Made by a program: the position numbers and the translations under genes. A DNA stretch of 49,150 nt from CBDUZS01 sp965371785 (GTDB lineage Bacteria > Fermentibacterota > Fermentibacteria > Fermentibacterales > JCC-6): assembly GCA_965371785.1 (NCBI GenBank), contig CBDUZS010000013.1:1-49150 (forward strand). The letters are read 5' to 3'. Under the pieces are notes generated by a model. That model did not search any database, was not told the origin of the DNA, and saw only the letters and a program-made list of their open reading frames with translations. This document shows, in pieces, positions 1 to 7,876 of the stretch (within the stretch, counting starts at the first letter, position 1; every line of letters begins with the position of its first letter).

Positions 1-153
1 TTCCACTGCCTCGGGCTCGGAGACTGCTTCGGGTTCCGGTGTAACAGCCTCTTCCACTGCCTCGGGCTCGGAGACTGCTTCGGGTTCCGGTGTAACAGCC
101 TCTTCCGCTGCCTCGGGCTCGGAAACTGCTTCGGGTTCCGGTGCAACAGCCTC
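1..153 (-). repeat. Three in-frame 51-bp tandem repeats in rpsA tail
   Basis: Three consecutive 51-bp units occupy 1-51, 52-102 and 103-153. The first two are identical and the third differs at a few positions. On the minus strand each encodes 17 residues, EAVTPEPEAVSEPEAVE or a close variant (EAVAPEPEAVSEPEAAE). The array continues off the left edge, so its copy number is unknown. Confidence 0.93.
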
Positions 154-1971
154 TTCCTCAACTTCTGGTTCGGAAGGTGGCTCGTAAGCGGTTGCTGTTT
201 CTTCACTCGAATCCTCAGCATCGGATAGAGGTATAGCCTCTTCAACGACCTCGAGAGGAGGACGTCCCTCGAGATTGTTGCGGAACTCGCTCAGTTCCTC
301 CATCGGACGACCGTTGAAGTAACTCCTGACACTGAGTACGATTCTTCTGCTGGAGGGCACAACCTCTATTATCCTGAGTGGAAGCTCGTCGCCTATGCGA
401 AGAATCTCTTCCGGGCTCTCGAGGCTCTCCCATCCAAGCTGGCTCAGAGGGACAAAACCCTCGATATCATTGTCCAGATCGACAACAACACCCCTGTCAA
501 GGAGTTGTACGATGTTACCCCTGACCTCGGTGCCCTCGGGGAATTTATCCTTCATCGAATCCCAGGGATTCTCCTGGGTCTGCTTGAGACCTAGTGAAAT
601 CCTGCGATTCTCACAGTCGATACTGAGGACGACGACCTTCAGTTCACTCCCCTTCGTGAGAACTTCGGAGGGGTGTGAAACACGTTTGGTCCAGCTCATA
701 TCGGAAATATGAACAAGACCGTCTATTCCCTCCTCGATCTCGACGAAGGCGCCGAAATTGGTGAGGTTTCTAACCATACCGTTCACAACGGAACCGACAG
801 GGAATCTGTCTTCTATCGTGTTCCATGGATTTTCCTGCGTCTGCTTGAGACCCAGGGATATCTTTCTCTCCTCTTCACTCACACTCAGAACGACAGCCTC
901 GACAGTATCTCCTACCGTGAGGAGTTTCGAGGGGTGTCTGACGTGCTTTGTCCAGGACATTTCCGAGATGTGTATAAGACCTTCGACGCCCGGCTCGAGT
1001 TCGATGAAGGCTCCGTAGTCCGTAATGCTGGCAACCTTGCCGTTGATAACCGAGTCCCTTGAGTAGCGATCCTCGACACCATCCCATGGGAAAGGCTGGA
1101 GTTGTTTGAGACCCAGTGATATCCTCTCACGTTCACGATCGAACTTGAGGACCTTCACCTCTATTTCATCACCTATTGCCACGAGCTGTGAGGGATGGCG
1201 CACTCTTCCCCAGCTCATGTCCGTGATGTGCAGGAGGCCATCGATTCCGCCAAGATCGACGAATGCGCCGAAGTCAGTGATATTCTTGACGATACCCTTT
1301 CTTACCTGATCCTCTTCCAGATCACGTATCAGAGCTTCCTTGAGTTCGAATCTGGCTTCTTCCAGAACCTGCCTGCGGCTTACGACGATGTTCCTGCGCC
1401 GCTTGTTGAGCTTGATTACCCTGAACTCGAGCTCCTGTCCGGAGAATTTCTCCAGATTCGGAACCTGCCTGAGTGCCACCTGTGAACCGGGCAGAAAGGC
1501 GTCTACTCCCATAATCCGTACGACCAGACCGCCTTTGATTCTCCTCATGACCTTGCCGGTAAGGATGGTGCCTGAATCGTAAGCTGCCTTGATGTCGGCC
1601 CATACCTTGTGGAAGTGAGCCTTCTCCTTGGAGACCGTTACCCTCCCATCGGCGTCTTCCAGATTCTCGATGAACACATCGACCTGCTGGCCGGGAATGG
1701 CTTCCTCACCTTCCCGGAACTCCGAGAGGGGAATAACCCCCTCGCTCTTGAAACCGATGTCGACGATGACTTCGTTTCCGACCTGTTTGAGAATCGTTCC
1801 CGGGACAATGCCGCCCAGTTTGACTCCGGTCGAAGACATTGTACCGTCGTATATCGCCTCCAGTTCTGCTCTTTCAGCCTGCGTGTACTCCTGGCCCTCA
1901 ATGGCCTCGATTTCCTCAGGAGTCAGCCCTACTACCAGTTCCTTTTTGCTCACTTCGTTCTTCCTTTCCAT
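1..1971 (-). CDS. rpsA: 30S ribosomal protein S1 (3' end cut by window edge)
   Basis: RNA-binding ribosomal protein S1, which helps recruit mRNA to the 30S subunit. At least 657 codons are present and the C-terminus runs off the left edge. Six S1 (OB-fold) repeats can be followed to about residue 547. Repeats 3 to 5 carry the clear signatures ITDFGAFVDLGGIDGL, GLIHISEMSWTKHVRHPS and DGLVHISDMSW; repeats 1, 2 and 6 are more divergent. After the last repeat comes an acidic linker and then 17-residue Glu/Pro/Ala/Val repeats (see the repeat entry), so the protein is longer than the usual 550 to 560 residue six-domain S1. The ATG lies 6 bases after the plsC stop codon, and a short AGGA overlapping that stop can serve as ribosome binding site. 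It is the last gene of the scpA-scpB-rluB-cmk-plsC-rpsA array. Identity is secure; the true end is not visible. Confidence 0.95.
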   Translation of the reverse strand, partial: MERKNEVSKKELVVGLTPEEIEAIEGQEYTQAERAELEAIYDGTMSSTGVKLGGIVPGTILKQVGNEVIVDIGFKSEGVIPLSEFREGEEAIPGQQVDVFIENLEDADGRVTVSKEKAHFHKVWADIKAAYDSGTILTGKVMRRIKGGLVVRIMGVDAFLPGSQVALRQVPNLEKFSGQELEFRVIKLNKRRRNIVVSRRQVLEEARFELKEALIRDLEEDQVRKGIVKNITDFGAFVDLGGIDGLLHITDMSWGRVRHPSQLVAIGDEIEVKVLKFDRERERISLGLKQLQPFPWDGVEDRYSRDSVINGKVASITDYGAFIELEPGVEGLIHISEMSWTKHVRHPSKLLTVGDTVEAVVLSVSEEERKISLGLKQTQENPWNTIEDRFPVGSVVNGMVRNLTNFGAFVEIEEGIDGLVHISDMSWTKRVSHPSEVLTKGSELKVVVLSIDCENRRISLGLKQTQENPWDSMKDKFPEGTEVRGNIVQLLDRGVVVDLDNDIEGFVPLSQLGWESLESPEEILRIGDELPLRIIEVVPSSRRIVLSVRSYFNGRPMEELSEFRNNLEGRPPLEVVEEAIPLSDAEDSSEETATAYEPPSEPEVEEEAVAPEPEAVSEPEAAEEAVTPEPEAVSEPEAVEEAVTPEPEAVSEPEAVE

Positions 1972-1977
1972 TATTTC

Positions 1978-2610
1978 CTATCCTGTTTCGTTTTCTTTGA
2001 ATTCATTGCTGAGCTGTTCGATCGATGTCCTTATCGATTCAGCTACTTTTGAGAAACCGTCTTGTGCATGTTCTCGAGCAATTCTGTCTGCCGTGATGAT
2101 CCTTCCGAAACTAACCGAGAACCTGCTTCTCCCGAACAGGGCCCTGAACGGATGATCCGTTCCCCAGATGAAAGCCGGAAGCACCGGAGCTGCCGAACGG
2201 ACCGCGAGCAGGCCAACTCCTGCCTTGACGGGCAGCAGTTTCCCGTCAGTGCTTCTCGTGCCCTCCGGAAAGACTACGAGGATGTTGCCGTTCCTCAGCA
2301 CATCAAGAGATGTTCGCAGGGCTTTCGTGTCGACGCTGTCCCTGTTGACGGGAAAAGCTCCTATTCTAGGAAGGTAGAAGGCTCCCATTCTCGTCCTGAA
2401 GAGCTCAGCCTTTGCCATGAAGAAGACCTCTCTCGGGATACTGGAACCAAGCACCGGTGGATCGAGCTCGGATATGTGGTTGCTGGCTATTATGAGCCCT
2501 CCCCTGCGAGGAATCGAAGCATGGCAATGAACGCGAAGGCCGAAGAATGAGGAGAATAGAAACCGGGCTATGCGATGAAGTCGATTTCTCAAGGTCATCA
2601 TTTCGTTCAT
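1978..2610 (-). CDS. plsC: 1-acyl-sn-glycerol-3-phosphate acyltransferase
   Basis: PlsC-family acyltransferase of 210 residues that converts lysophosphatidic acid to phosphatidic acid at the inner membrane in phospholipid synthesis. The catalytic HX4D motif is present as NHISELDP (near residue 44) and the glycerophosphate-binding motif as FPEGTRS (near 115). A short hydrophobic stretch near the N-terminus could anchor it to the membrane. The start ATG overlaps the cmk stop by four bases (ATGA), indicating translational coupling, and rpsA follows 6 bases downstream. Length is normal for the short PlsC class. The cmk-plsC-rpsA order is known from several bacterial phyla. The exact acyl donor (acyl-ACP or acyl-CoA) cannot be read from the sequence. 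Confidence 0.92.
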   Translation of the reverse strand: MNEMMTLRNRLHRIARFLFSSFFGLRVHCHASIPRRGGLIIASNHISELDPPVLGSSIPREVFFMAKAELFRTRMGAFYLPRIGAFPVNRDSVDTKALRTSLDVLRNGNILVVFPEGTRSTDGKLLPVKAGVGLLAVRSAAPVLPAFIWGTDHPFRALFGRSRFSVSFGRIITADRIAREHAQDGFSKVAESIRTSIEQLSNEFKENETG

Positions 2611-3272
2611 GACTGCCCCACCCGCTGCCGGAAGAGCTCAACAACTGAAATAACCTGCTCCCCGATAGACATCTGCGATGTATCAAGCCAGATAGCGTCC
2701 GATGCAGGACGCAGAGGTGAATCCTTCCGGTTCCTGTCCCTCATGTCTCGAGTGAGCATCTGCCTGATGAGAGTTGCGGTTTCGGGAACATCGTTGTCAT
2801 TCCCGATCAGCTCCAGAACACGTCTCTGAAACCTGACTGCGAAATCGGCAACCACGTAGATCTTCAGAACAGCCTCCGGGAAGACCACGGTACCCATATC
2901 ACGGCCTTCCGCAACCGTATCTCTGAGAGCTCCGAGTTCCCGCTGGCGTCTGACCATGAAACGTCTGACCTCAGGGAAAGTCGATATTCGACTTGCTTCA
3001 CTGGCCACAAGAGCGGTCCTGATATGATCGGAGACGTCTTCACCATCGATAAGAGTGAGGCGTCCATCAATATCGAATGCGTGGTCTTCGAGCATGGAAG
3101 CGATTCGAGCACCGTTCTCGAGCGGAATTCCAGATCGGGAGCTGAGCAGAGCGGCTGCCCTGTACATTGCCCCGGTATTCAGGTAAAGAAAACCGAGCGC
3201 TTCCGCGGTTAGCCGAGCAGTCGTGCTCTTTCCGGAAGCAGCGGGGCCGTCGATGGCAATCGTTCTAGTCAG
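2607..3272 (-). CDS. cmk: Cytidylate kinase, probable CTG start
   Basis: (d)CMP kinase that phosphorylates CMP and dCMP with ATP. Counted from the proposed start the product is 221 residues, normal for the family. The nucleotide-binding P-loop is IAIDGPAASGKST, and the family signature YLNTGAMYR follows it. The problem is the start: an in-frame TGA lies at about 3279-3281, and between it and the P-loop there is no ATG, GTG or TTG. The first in-frame ATG (in GAMYR) would remove the P-loop. CTG at 3272 is the best candidate, 11 bases after AAGGGG. An out-of-frame TTG at 3276 lies 7 bases after the same AAGGGG, so a one-base sequence error is an alternative. A promoter-like sequence lies just upstream. 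The stop overlaps plsC by four bases. Confidence 0.88.
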   Translation of the reverse strand: MTRTIAIDGPAASGKSTTARLTAEALGFLYLNTGAMYRAAALLSSRSGIPLENGARIASMLEDHAFDIDGRLTLIDGEDVSDHIRTALVASEASRISTFPEVRRFMVRRQRELGALRDTVAEGRDMGTVVFPEAVLKIYVVADFAVRFQRRVLELIGNDNDVPETATLIRQMLTRDMRDRNRKDSPLRPASDAIWLDTSQMSIGEQVISVVELFRQRVGQS

Positions 3273-3306
3273 ACAAGGTCACACCCCTTCGTAAAATCTG
3301 GCTGCA

Positions 3307-3335
3307 AATATCCTGTAATCATGAAGTTCCGTCAA
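3307..3335 (-). promoter_or_regulatory. Candidate sigma-70-type promoter for cmk-plsC-rpsA
   Basis: On the minus strand, TTGACG (3335-3330) is followed after exactly 17 bases by GATATT (3312-3307). These match five and four of six consensus positions. The predicted transcript start near 3300 gives a leader of roughly 28 bases before the cmk start, containing AAGGGG. The site lies in the 80-bp gap between the upstream membrane-protein gene and cmk. It could give the translation genes a promoter independent of the long operon. No experimental support. Confidence 0.5.
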
Positions 3336-3352
3336 GTATCAGATATGATGAA

Positions 3353-4948
3353 TCATCTCAGCAGGAGAATGCCGTCAAATTCAGCGAGCACTTCGAATTC
3401 GAATGGTCCAATCATTCCGTCAGAAGTGAGGAACAGGGGGCGTGCAACGCTCTCGGGGGAAACTGCAGTCATGAACGAGTAGGCCGGGTCAACCTCCACA
3501 TCGTACCCAAGCTTCGAGAGTCTGTTCACGATTCCCGTCATGACCGGCCATAGATCATGATCTCCCAATCTGATGAACCAGCTGCCCCCCTCTACGGAGT
3601 CGAGATGTCGAAACAGCGGATCTGACAGTGGACGAATACGCTCGTCATGGATATCCAGTGGATCGTAAGGTCCTGTATCACCTCTCGATACGAGACGAAG
3701 ATTCGTTACGGTTGATGCGGCAATCAGTGCAAATGCTAAAAGAAGGCTGATGAGCAGTGAGTACTTTCTTTCACTGAGTCTGCTCAATTCGATTACCGCA
3801 CCGGCAATCGCAACCCATGAGAGAGGGCTGATGAATGAAAGCCACGTGAAGAGGTAGGAGTGCGGTACTCCCCGTATCTGGAGGATGGAAAGAAAAGTCA
3901 CGACGTGAAGGGTCAGAGCCAGCAGGCAGAGGGATGCAGCGAAACGGCTTCTCCCTTTTCTCTTGAGCAGGAACCAGCAGAGAACGAGAGAGGAAAACCT
4001 GATTGCAAGGACCACAATTCTTACGATTCCAAGCGAATTCGTTCTTCGGAGCAAGTCCGGATTCAGGTAGGATATCTCCAGACAGGCTGCAGATGATCCC
4101 CAGCTTTCAACTGCTTCCAGGGTAACAGGATCTGGCTGATTCTCTTTGAAATAGCTCAGAATAGTGGAGATGTTTCCATCCGAGCCCGAAGAGAACTGCT
4201 CGATAGCGACTGGTGACCAGAGGGCTGCCAGCAGTACGATTGCGATGAGAAGGCTTTTCCCGGCATTCCCGCAGGCAGTTCGTTCTGCAGCTGCGGGGAG
4301 CAGAATGCCCTTCGGGAGGAAGTAGAGAACGCCTGCCGCAATTGAAATGATGATGACAACCGGAACGCTGCCGATGTGGGTCTGGGCAGCAAAGGAGGCG
4401 GATAGAACTGCCAGGGGAAGATACCTGTGCAGGCCAGATCCGACTGCGGCAAAAGCAATAACGGCAAAGAATAAAGGCAGGATCACTACGAATGCATTCC
4501 ACTCTGAGAGCCATATCACCGGCTGCATGGATCTCAGATACAGTGATGCAATGAGACAGAAAGCAATTGACGGTATCGATCCTGCGTTCCGTCTGAGGAG
4601 AAGGAATATCCCACCGAGTGACAGAACAGCGATAAGACTCACCGTCAGGTAGGAACTGGATGAGCTGGAGCCGAACAGGAAGTAGAGCGGCACCCGCGCG
4701 AGGAAGTAGGCAGGCCCCGGATGATGGAAACCGAACCGTGAATACGGTCCGGTAAGGCTTTTCCCGGATGCCAGATTCCGCGTGGATATCTCGAGAAGAG
4801 CTCCATCTCCCGAAGTGAGCAGATCGGGCACACCGGACGCCAGGACGTAGAAGAGCGTGGCCATGAACGGCAGCAGAAGCAGGAACAAGGCCCCCCACGA
4901 GATTCTGTCGCAGAGGACCGACCGGACTGAATCAGAATCAGTTTTCAT
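3353..4948 (-). CDS. Multi-pass membrane protein, glycosyltransferase-39-like
   Basis: Integral membrane protein of 531 residues with about ten to twelve hydrophobic segments. It has a first membrane helix near residues 18-38, then an extracytoplasmic loop containing SGDGALLEISTRNL and GPYSRFGFHHPGPAYF. That loop resembles the first loop of polyprenyl-phosphate-sugar-dependent (GT39/PMT-like) glycosyltransferases, where an acidic pair and an HPG-like motif sit. A soluble C-terminal tail of about 110 residues follows the last helix. The start ATG overlaps the rluB stop by four bases, so it is read with the scp-rluB operon, but it separates rluB from cmk, which are normally adjacent. No specific substrate can be assigned. 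The family call is from fold-level resemblance, not a clear catalytic match. Confidence 0.6.
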   Translation of the reverse strand: MKTDSDSVRSVLCDRISWGALFLLLLPFMATLFYVLASGVPDLLTSGDGALLEISTRNLASGKSLTGPYSRFGFHHPGPAYFLARVPLYFLFGSSSSSSYLTVSLIAVLSLGGIFLLLRRNAGSIPSIAFCLIASLYLRSMQPVIWLSEWNAFVVILPLFFAVIAFAAVGSGLHRYLPLAVLSASFAAQTHIGSVPVVIIISIAAGVLYFLPKGILLPAAAERTACGNAGKSLLIAIVLLAALWSPVAIEQFSSGSDGNISTILSYFKENQPDPVTLEAVESWGSSAACLEISYLNPDLLRRTNSLGIVRIVVLAIRFSSLVLCWFLLKRKGRSRFAASLCLLALTLHVVTFLSILQIRGVPHSYLFTWLSFISPLSWVAIAGAVIELSRLSERKYSLLISLLLAFALIAASTVTNLRLVSRGDTGPYDPLDIHDERIRPLSDPLFRHLDSVEGGSWFIRLGDHDLWPVMTGIVNRLSKLGYDVEVDPAYSFMTAVSPESVARPLFLTSDGMIGPFEFEVLAEFDGILLLR

Positions 4949-5709
4949 TCGCCTGCCAGGTTCAGCCCTACGGCTTTGCGAAGTTCATTCCGCTCACGTT
5001 CGTTCAGGAAACGCCAGCTTCCACGCTTCAGAGAGCCAATCTTTACGGGTCCGTATCTGATGCGTTCCAGACCGGACAGGTAAAGCCTGCACGCTTTTGC
5101 GAGCTTCCTGACCTCATGGTTTCTACCCGTTGTGAGAACGAACCTGATCTTCTGCCTTCCGCATATCACAATATCCTCAGGTCTGGAGAAGACCCCTGGT
5201 TCTATCGTTACACCTTTTCTGAGTCTTTCAAGAGCCTTCTCGGACGGGGCTCTGGACAGTATCAGCACGTACTCACGCTCTATCTTCCATTTAGGATGCG
5301 TAAGCCGGTGGATGATATCACCATCGTTGCTGAAGAGAAGAAGACCGCCCGTCCTCAGGTCCAGTCTCCCAACAGGGGCAGCTCCCTGTGGAATACCTCT
5401 GAGAAGCTCGGTGACCGTTCTGACTCCTCTCCGCTCCCCCATCGTGGTTTCGTAGCCTACCGGTTTGTTCAGTACTGCAATGAACGGTGCCGGTGTGCTG
5501 ACGGTTTCTCCAAGGTAGCGAACCCGGTCACCCGTTTCCAGCCTGTGTGCCGGATTGCGGACTACGGTCCCGTTGACGGAAACGAACCCGTCGAAGATGA
5601 ATCCATCACAGGTCCGCCTGGATCCCTTGCCTGCTCTCGCCAGGAAGCGATTGAGTCTGATACCACTGATATGCTTCGGGACCTCAGGATTAGGTTTCTT
5701 CTTCCCCAT
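4945..5709 (-). CDS. rluB: 23S rRNA/16S rRNA pseudouridine synthase, RluB/RsuA family
   Basis: Pseudouridine synthase of about 254 residues. The N-terminal S4 RNA-binding domain reads IRLNRFLARAGKGSRR. The catalytic motif GRLDLRTGGLLLFSNDG contains the aspartate expected in GRLDxxTxGLL. The C-terminal part, GRNHEVRKLAKA, is also typical of the family. The start is uncertain: ATGs at 5748, 5724 and 5709 are all in frame and all overlap the end of scpB (by 59, 35 or 20 bases). I use 5709 because it gives the smallest overlap and leaves a family-like N-terminus, but none has a strong ribosome binding site. Placement after scpA-scpB supports the RluB assignment over RsuA. Confidence 0.9.
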   Translation of the reverse strand: MGKKKPNPEVPKHISGIRLNRFLARAGKGSRRTCDGFIFDGFVSVNGTVVRNPAHRLETGDRVRYLGETVSTPAPFIAVLNKPVGYETTMGERRGVRTVTELLRGIPQGAAPVGRLDLRTGGLLLFSNDGDIIHRLTHPKWKIEREYVLILSRAPSEKALERLRKGVTIEPGVFSRPEDIVICGRQKIRFVLTTGRNHEVRKLAKACRLYLSGLERIRYGPVKIGSLKRGSWRFLNERERNELRKAVGLNLAGE

Positions 5710-6280
5710 CCTCGATCCGCTCATTGTGCAGTCTTTTCTCGATCTCATCGAGCCCCATGGAGAGAAGTTCCTCTATCTCATCCACTCTCGGCAGATGATC
5801 CAGGGAGAGTAGCCCGAAGTACTCGAGGAATGCATCCGTAGTTGCATACAGAAGAGGTCTGCCCGGTGAATCCTGTCTTCCGGCGATCCTGATGAGTTCA
5901 CGCTCGAGCAGTGTTCTGAGGGCGCTATCGCAATTGACACCTCTGACCGACTCGATCGAAATTCTGGTACAGGACTGGCTGTAGGCTATTACTGCAAGGG
6001 TCTCGAGCGCTGCCCGTGTCAGTTTGCCCGGCCGTCTGCCTTCGAACAACTGCGAGACCAGGTTTCCGAATTCATGACGAGTGGCAAGACGATGGCCTCC
6101 TGCGATGTTGAGCACCGTAATCGAGTGACCTTCCGATTCGAGTGACTTCCTGATTCTCTCAACGGCCTGTTCAACCGAGTCCAGGCCGCTGCCCGTGAGC
6201 TCACAGAGATGTTCCACCGAGAGTGAAGTCTCGGATGCCATCAGGAGGGCTTCTATTTCACGGGCAAGTCGATCCAGCAT
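5690..6280 (-). CDS. scpB: Segregation and condensation protein B
   Basis: ScpB, the winged-helix kleisin-associated subunit that joins ScpA and SMC to form bacterial condensin. The product has 196 residues, normal for the family. Recognisable parts include EIEALLMASETSLSVEHL at the N-terminus, GHRLATRHEFGNLVSQL in the first winged helix, KLTRAALETLAVIAYSQ and the IRGVN-like SVRGVNCDSALRTLLERELI. The chosen ATG at 6280 overlaps the scpA stop in a TGATG junction and has GGAAGG 8 bases upstream. An in-frame GTG at 6289 is possible but has no useful spacing. No smc gene is in the window. Confidence 0.94.
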   Translation of the reverse strand: MLDRLAREIEALLMASETSLSVEHLCELTGSGLDSVEQAVERIRKSLESEGHSITVLNIAGGHRLATRHEFGNLVSQLFEGRRPGKLTRAALETLAVIAYSQSCTRISIESVRGVNCDSALRTLLERELIRIAGRQDSPGRPLLYATTDAFLEYFGLLSLDHLPRVDEIEELLSMGLDEIEKRLHNERIEDGEEET

Positions 6281-7014
6281 CAGGGCCACCTTCCGGTTCT
6301 ATTGAGGATGATGTCGGCAAAGGGAAAGCCCTGTCTGAATTCCAGCCAACCTCTTCTTATCAGTTCCAGTACTGCGACGAAGAATGCTACCGTCCTCCGT
6401 CTCGTTGGCTCCGGACCGAGCAGTTCGTTCAGGCTTCTCTCGGAGTCCTGTTCGAATGAGAAGCGAATTGATTCGATGCATTCCGTCAGACTCAGTGCCG
6501 GAAGCAGGTAGCTGAAAGATTCCGGTTGATCGTCGTCCGATGTAAGTTCGTCGAGAGCGGTCAGGAGATCGATCAGTGTTGTCTGTCCCGATACCATCTC
6601 ATACTTCCCGTCGGTCCATCTGTTACGCTCACCCGGAGAGGGAAAAACGTCCCTCCATACACTCTCGCTGTCTTTCAACTCGGCCGATACCTCCCTGAAT
6701 GCCCTGTACAGAACCAGCTGTCTGAGAAGCTGAGTCTGTGGATCTTCTCCATCCTCGTCGAATCCTGTTCTGGACGGAAGGATCGATCTGCTCTTCATTC
6801 TCGTGAGGGTGGCGGCCATGACAAGGTACTCGCTGGCGAGATTCAGATTCAGATCCTGCATTCCGCGAATGAACTCCAGGTACTGATCTGCGACCCTGGC
6901 GACTTCGATATCGAGAATGTCCAGTTCATCCCTTCGTATGAGGAAGAGCAGGAGGTCGAGTGGACCCTCGAACGCTTCGAGTGTGACCCTGCAGGCAGGA
7001 TCTTCAGCAAACAT
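6280..7014 (-). CDS. scpA: Segregation and condensation protein A (kleisin)
   Basis: ScpA, the kleisin subunit that bridges SMC heads in bacterial condensin. The product has 244 residues from the ATG at 7014. The N-terminal SMC-neck-binding region reads LEAFEGPLDLLLFLIRRDELDI, and the family signature YLVMAATLTRMKSRSILP follows near residue 80. The C-terminal winged helix ends in RRTVAFFVAVLELIRRG. The start is supported by GGAG 7 bases upstream. It overlaps the last 11 bases of era. A longer reading starting at 7059 would run through era and adds no ScpA-like sequence. It is followed by scpB in a TGATG junction. Confidence 0.94.
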   Translation of the reverse strand: MFAEDPACRVTLEAFEGPLDLLLFLIRRDELDILDIEVARVADQYLEFIRGMQDLNLNLASEYLVMAATLTRMKSRSILPSRTGFDEDGEDPQTQLLRQLVLYRAFREVSAELKDSESVWRDVFPSPGERNRWTDGKYEMVSGQTTLIDLLTALDELTSDDDQPESFSYLLPALSLTECIESIRFSFEQDSERSLNELLGPEPTRRRTVAFFVAVLELIRRGWLEFRQGFPFADIILNRTGRWP

Positions 7015-7876
7015 AGCCGAACTCCAGCAGGTCCTTCGGGTTGTCCGGCCATGATTCACGGACCTTTACCCAGAGATCCAGGTGGACCTGCTTGCCGAGA
7101 AGATCCTGCGATGAAGCTGAGGCAGCGAGGACGATCCTGGCAAGAGTCTGTCCCCTTTTTCCGATAACGATTCCCTTGCTGAGATGTCTGGCCACATGGA
7201 GATTGGCTCTGACGTAGGTCTTCCCGTCGCGGAATGAGAATTCCTCGATCTGAACGGCAGTACGTGCGGCTACATCAATTGGCAGGATGTTGAAGAGCTC
7301 TTTCCTGATCTGCTCGCTTACGAGAAAACGTTCGGAGTGCAGTGTCGTGCAGTTTTCCGGGAAGATTTTCTGCCTGAGTGGAAGGAGTGAGATGACGGAT
7401 TTCTTCAACGCTGAGATCCCGTCTCCCCTCGGGGGACAAACGGGAATGACCGACGATACTATTTCGAGAGTACTGGCCTGAAAGCTCAATGCTGTCCAAA
7501 GGGTCTCAGGATAGTAGTCAACAAAGGTCAATGCAAGCACCACAGGACATTCAAGGCTGTCAAGTAACCCGCGGACATGTTCTTCTTCGATTTGTTCATT
7601 CAGTTTCCTGCTGTCGAGCACAAGGCACAGGACGTCCATCCATCTGAAGATGTCGAGGTCGCTCTCCTTCTCGAGTGGAGGAGTGTCGACGAAGCAGATC
7701 TGTGCCCTCCCGGTAAGCGAGATCCCGGTCAGTGGAAGGCGGGTCGTTCCGGGAAAACCTGTTACGGGAGATATCTGCCTGCCCGAAAGGGCGTTCAGCA
7801 GGCTTGACTTTCCCGAGTTGGTCGGACCTGCGAGTCCTACATATCCTGCGGGTATGTCTGAAGATCCGCTGCTCAC
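7004..7876 (-). CDS. era: Era-like GTPase with KH domain and degenerate G motifs
   Basis: Era-family protein, which binds the 3' end of 16S rRNA during 30S assembly. At 290 residues it has normal length. The P-loop GPTNSGKSS (G1) and a TTR-type G2 are intact. G3 reads DTPP instead of DTPG, with about ten residues missing from the following switch II region. The guanine-specificity motif NKxD (G4) is replaced by TFVD, and the G5 SAL is not recognisable. By contrast the C-terminal part looks fully normal: SERFLVSEQIRKEL, then the KH motif IVIGKRGQTLARI. It may have lost guanine specificity or work mainly as an RNA-binding assembly factor (inference). It starts at a GTG overlapping the upstream propeller gene by four bases and overlaps scpA by 11. 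Confidence 0.85.
   Translation of the reverse strand: MSSGSSDIPAGYVGLAGPTNSGKSSLLNALSGRQISPVTGFPGTTRLPLTGISLTGRAQICFVDTPPLEKESDLDIFRWMDVLCLVLDSRKLNEQIEEEHVRGLLDSLECPVVLALTFVDYYPETLWTALSFQASTLEIVSSVIPVCPPRGDGISALKKSVISLLPLRQKIFPENCTTLHSERFLVSEQIRKELFNILPIDVAARTAVQIEEFSFRDGKTYVRANLHVARHLSKGIVIGKRGQTLARIVLAASASSQDLLGKQVHLDLWVKVRESWPDNPKDLLEFGYVC

Noticed and set aside
1..153. 51-bp direct repeats suggestive of a CRISPR array
   Set aside because: Units are contiguous with no spacers, are in frame with rpsA and encode a regular peptide.
5116..5841. 241-codon open frame on the plus strand opposite rluB and scpB
   Set aside because: It is a shadow of conserved genes, with no recognisable domain.
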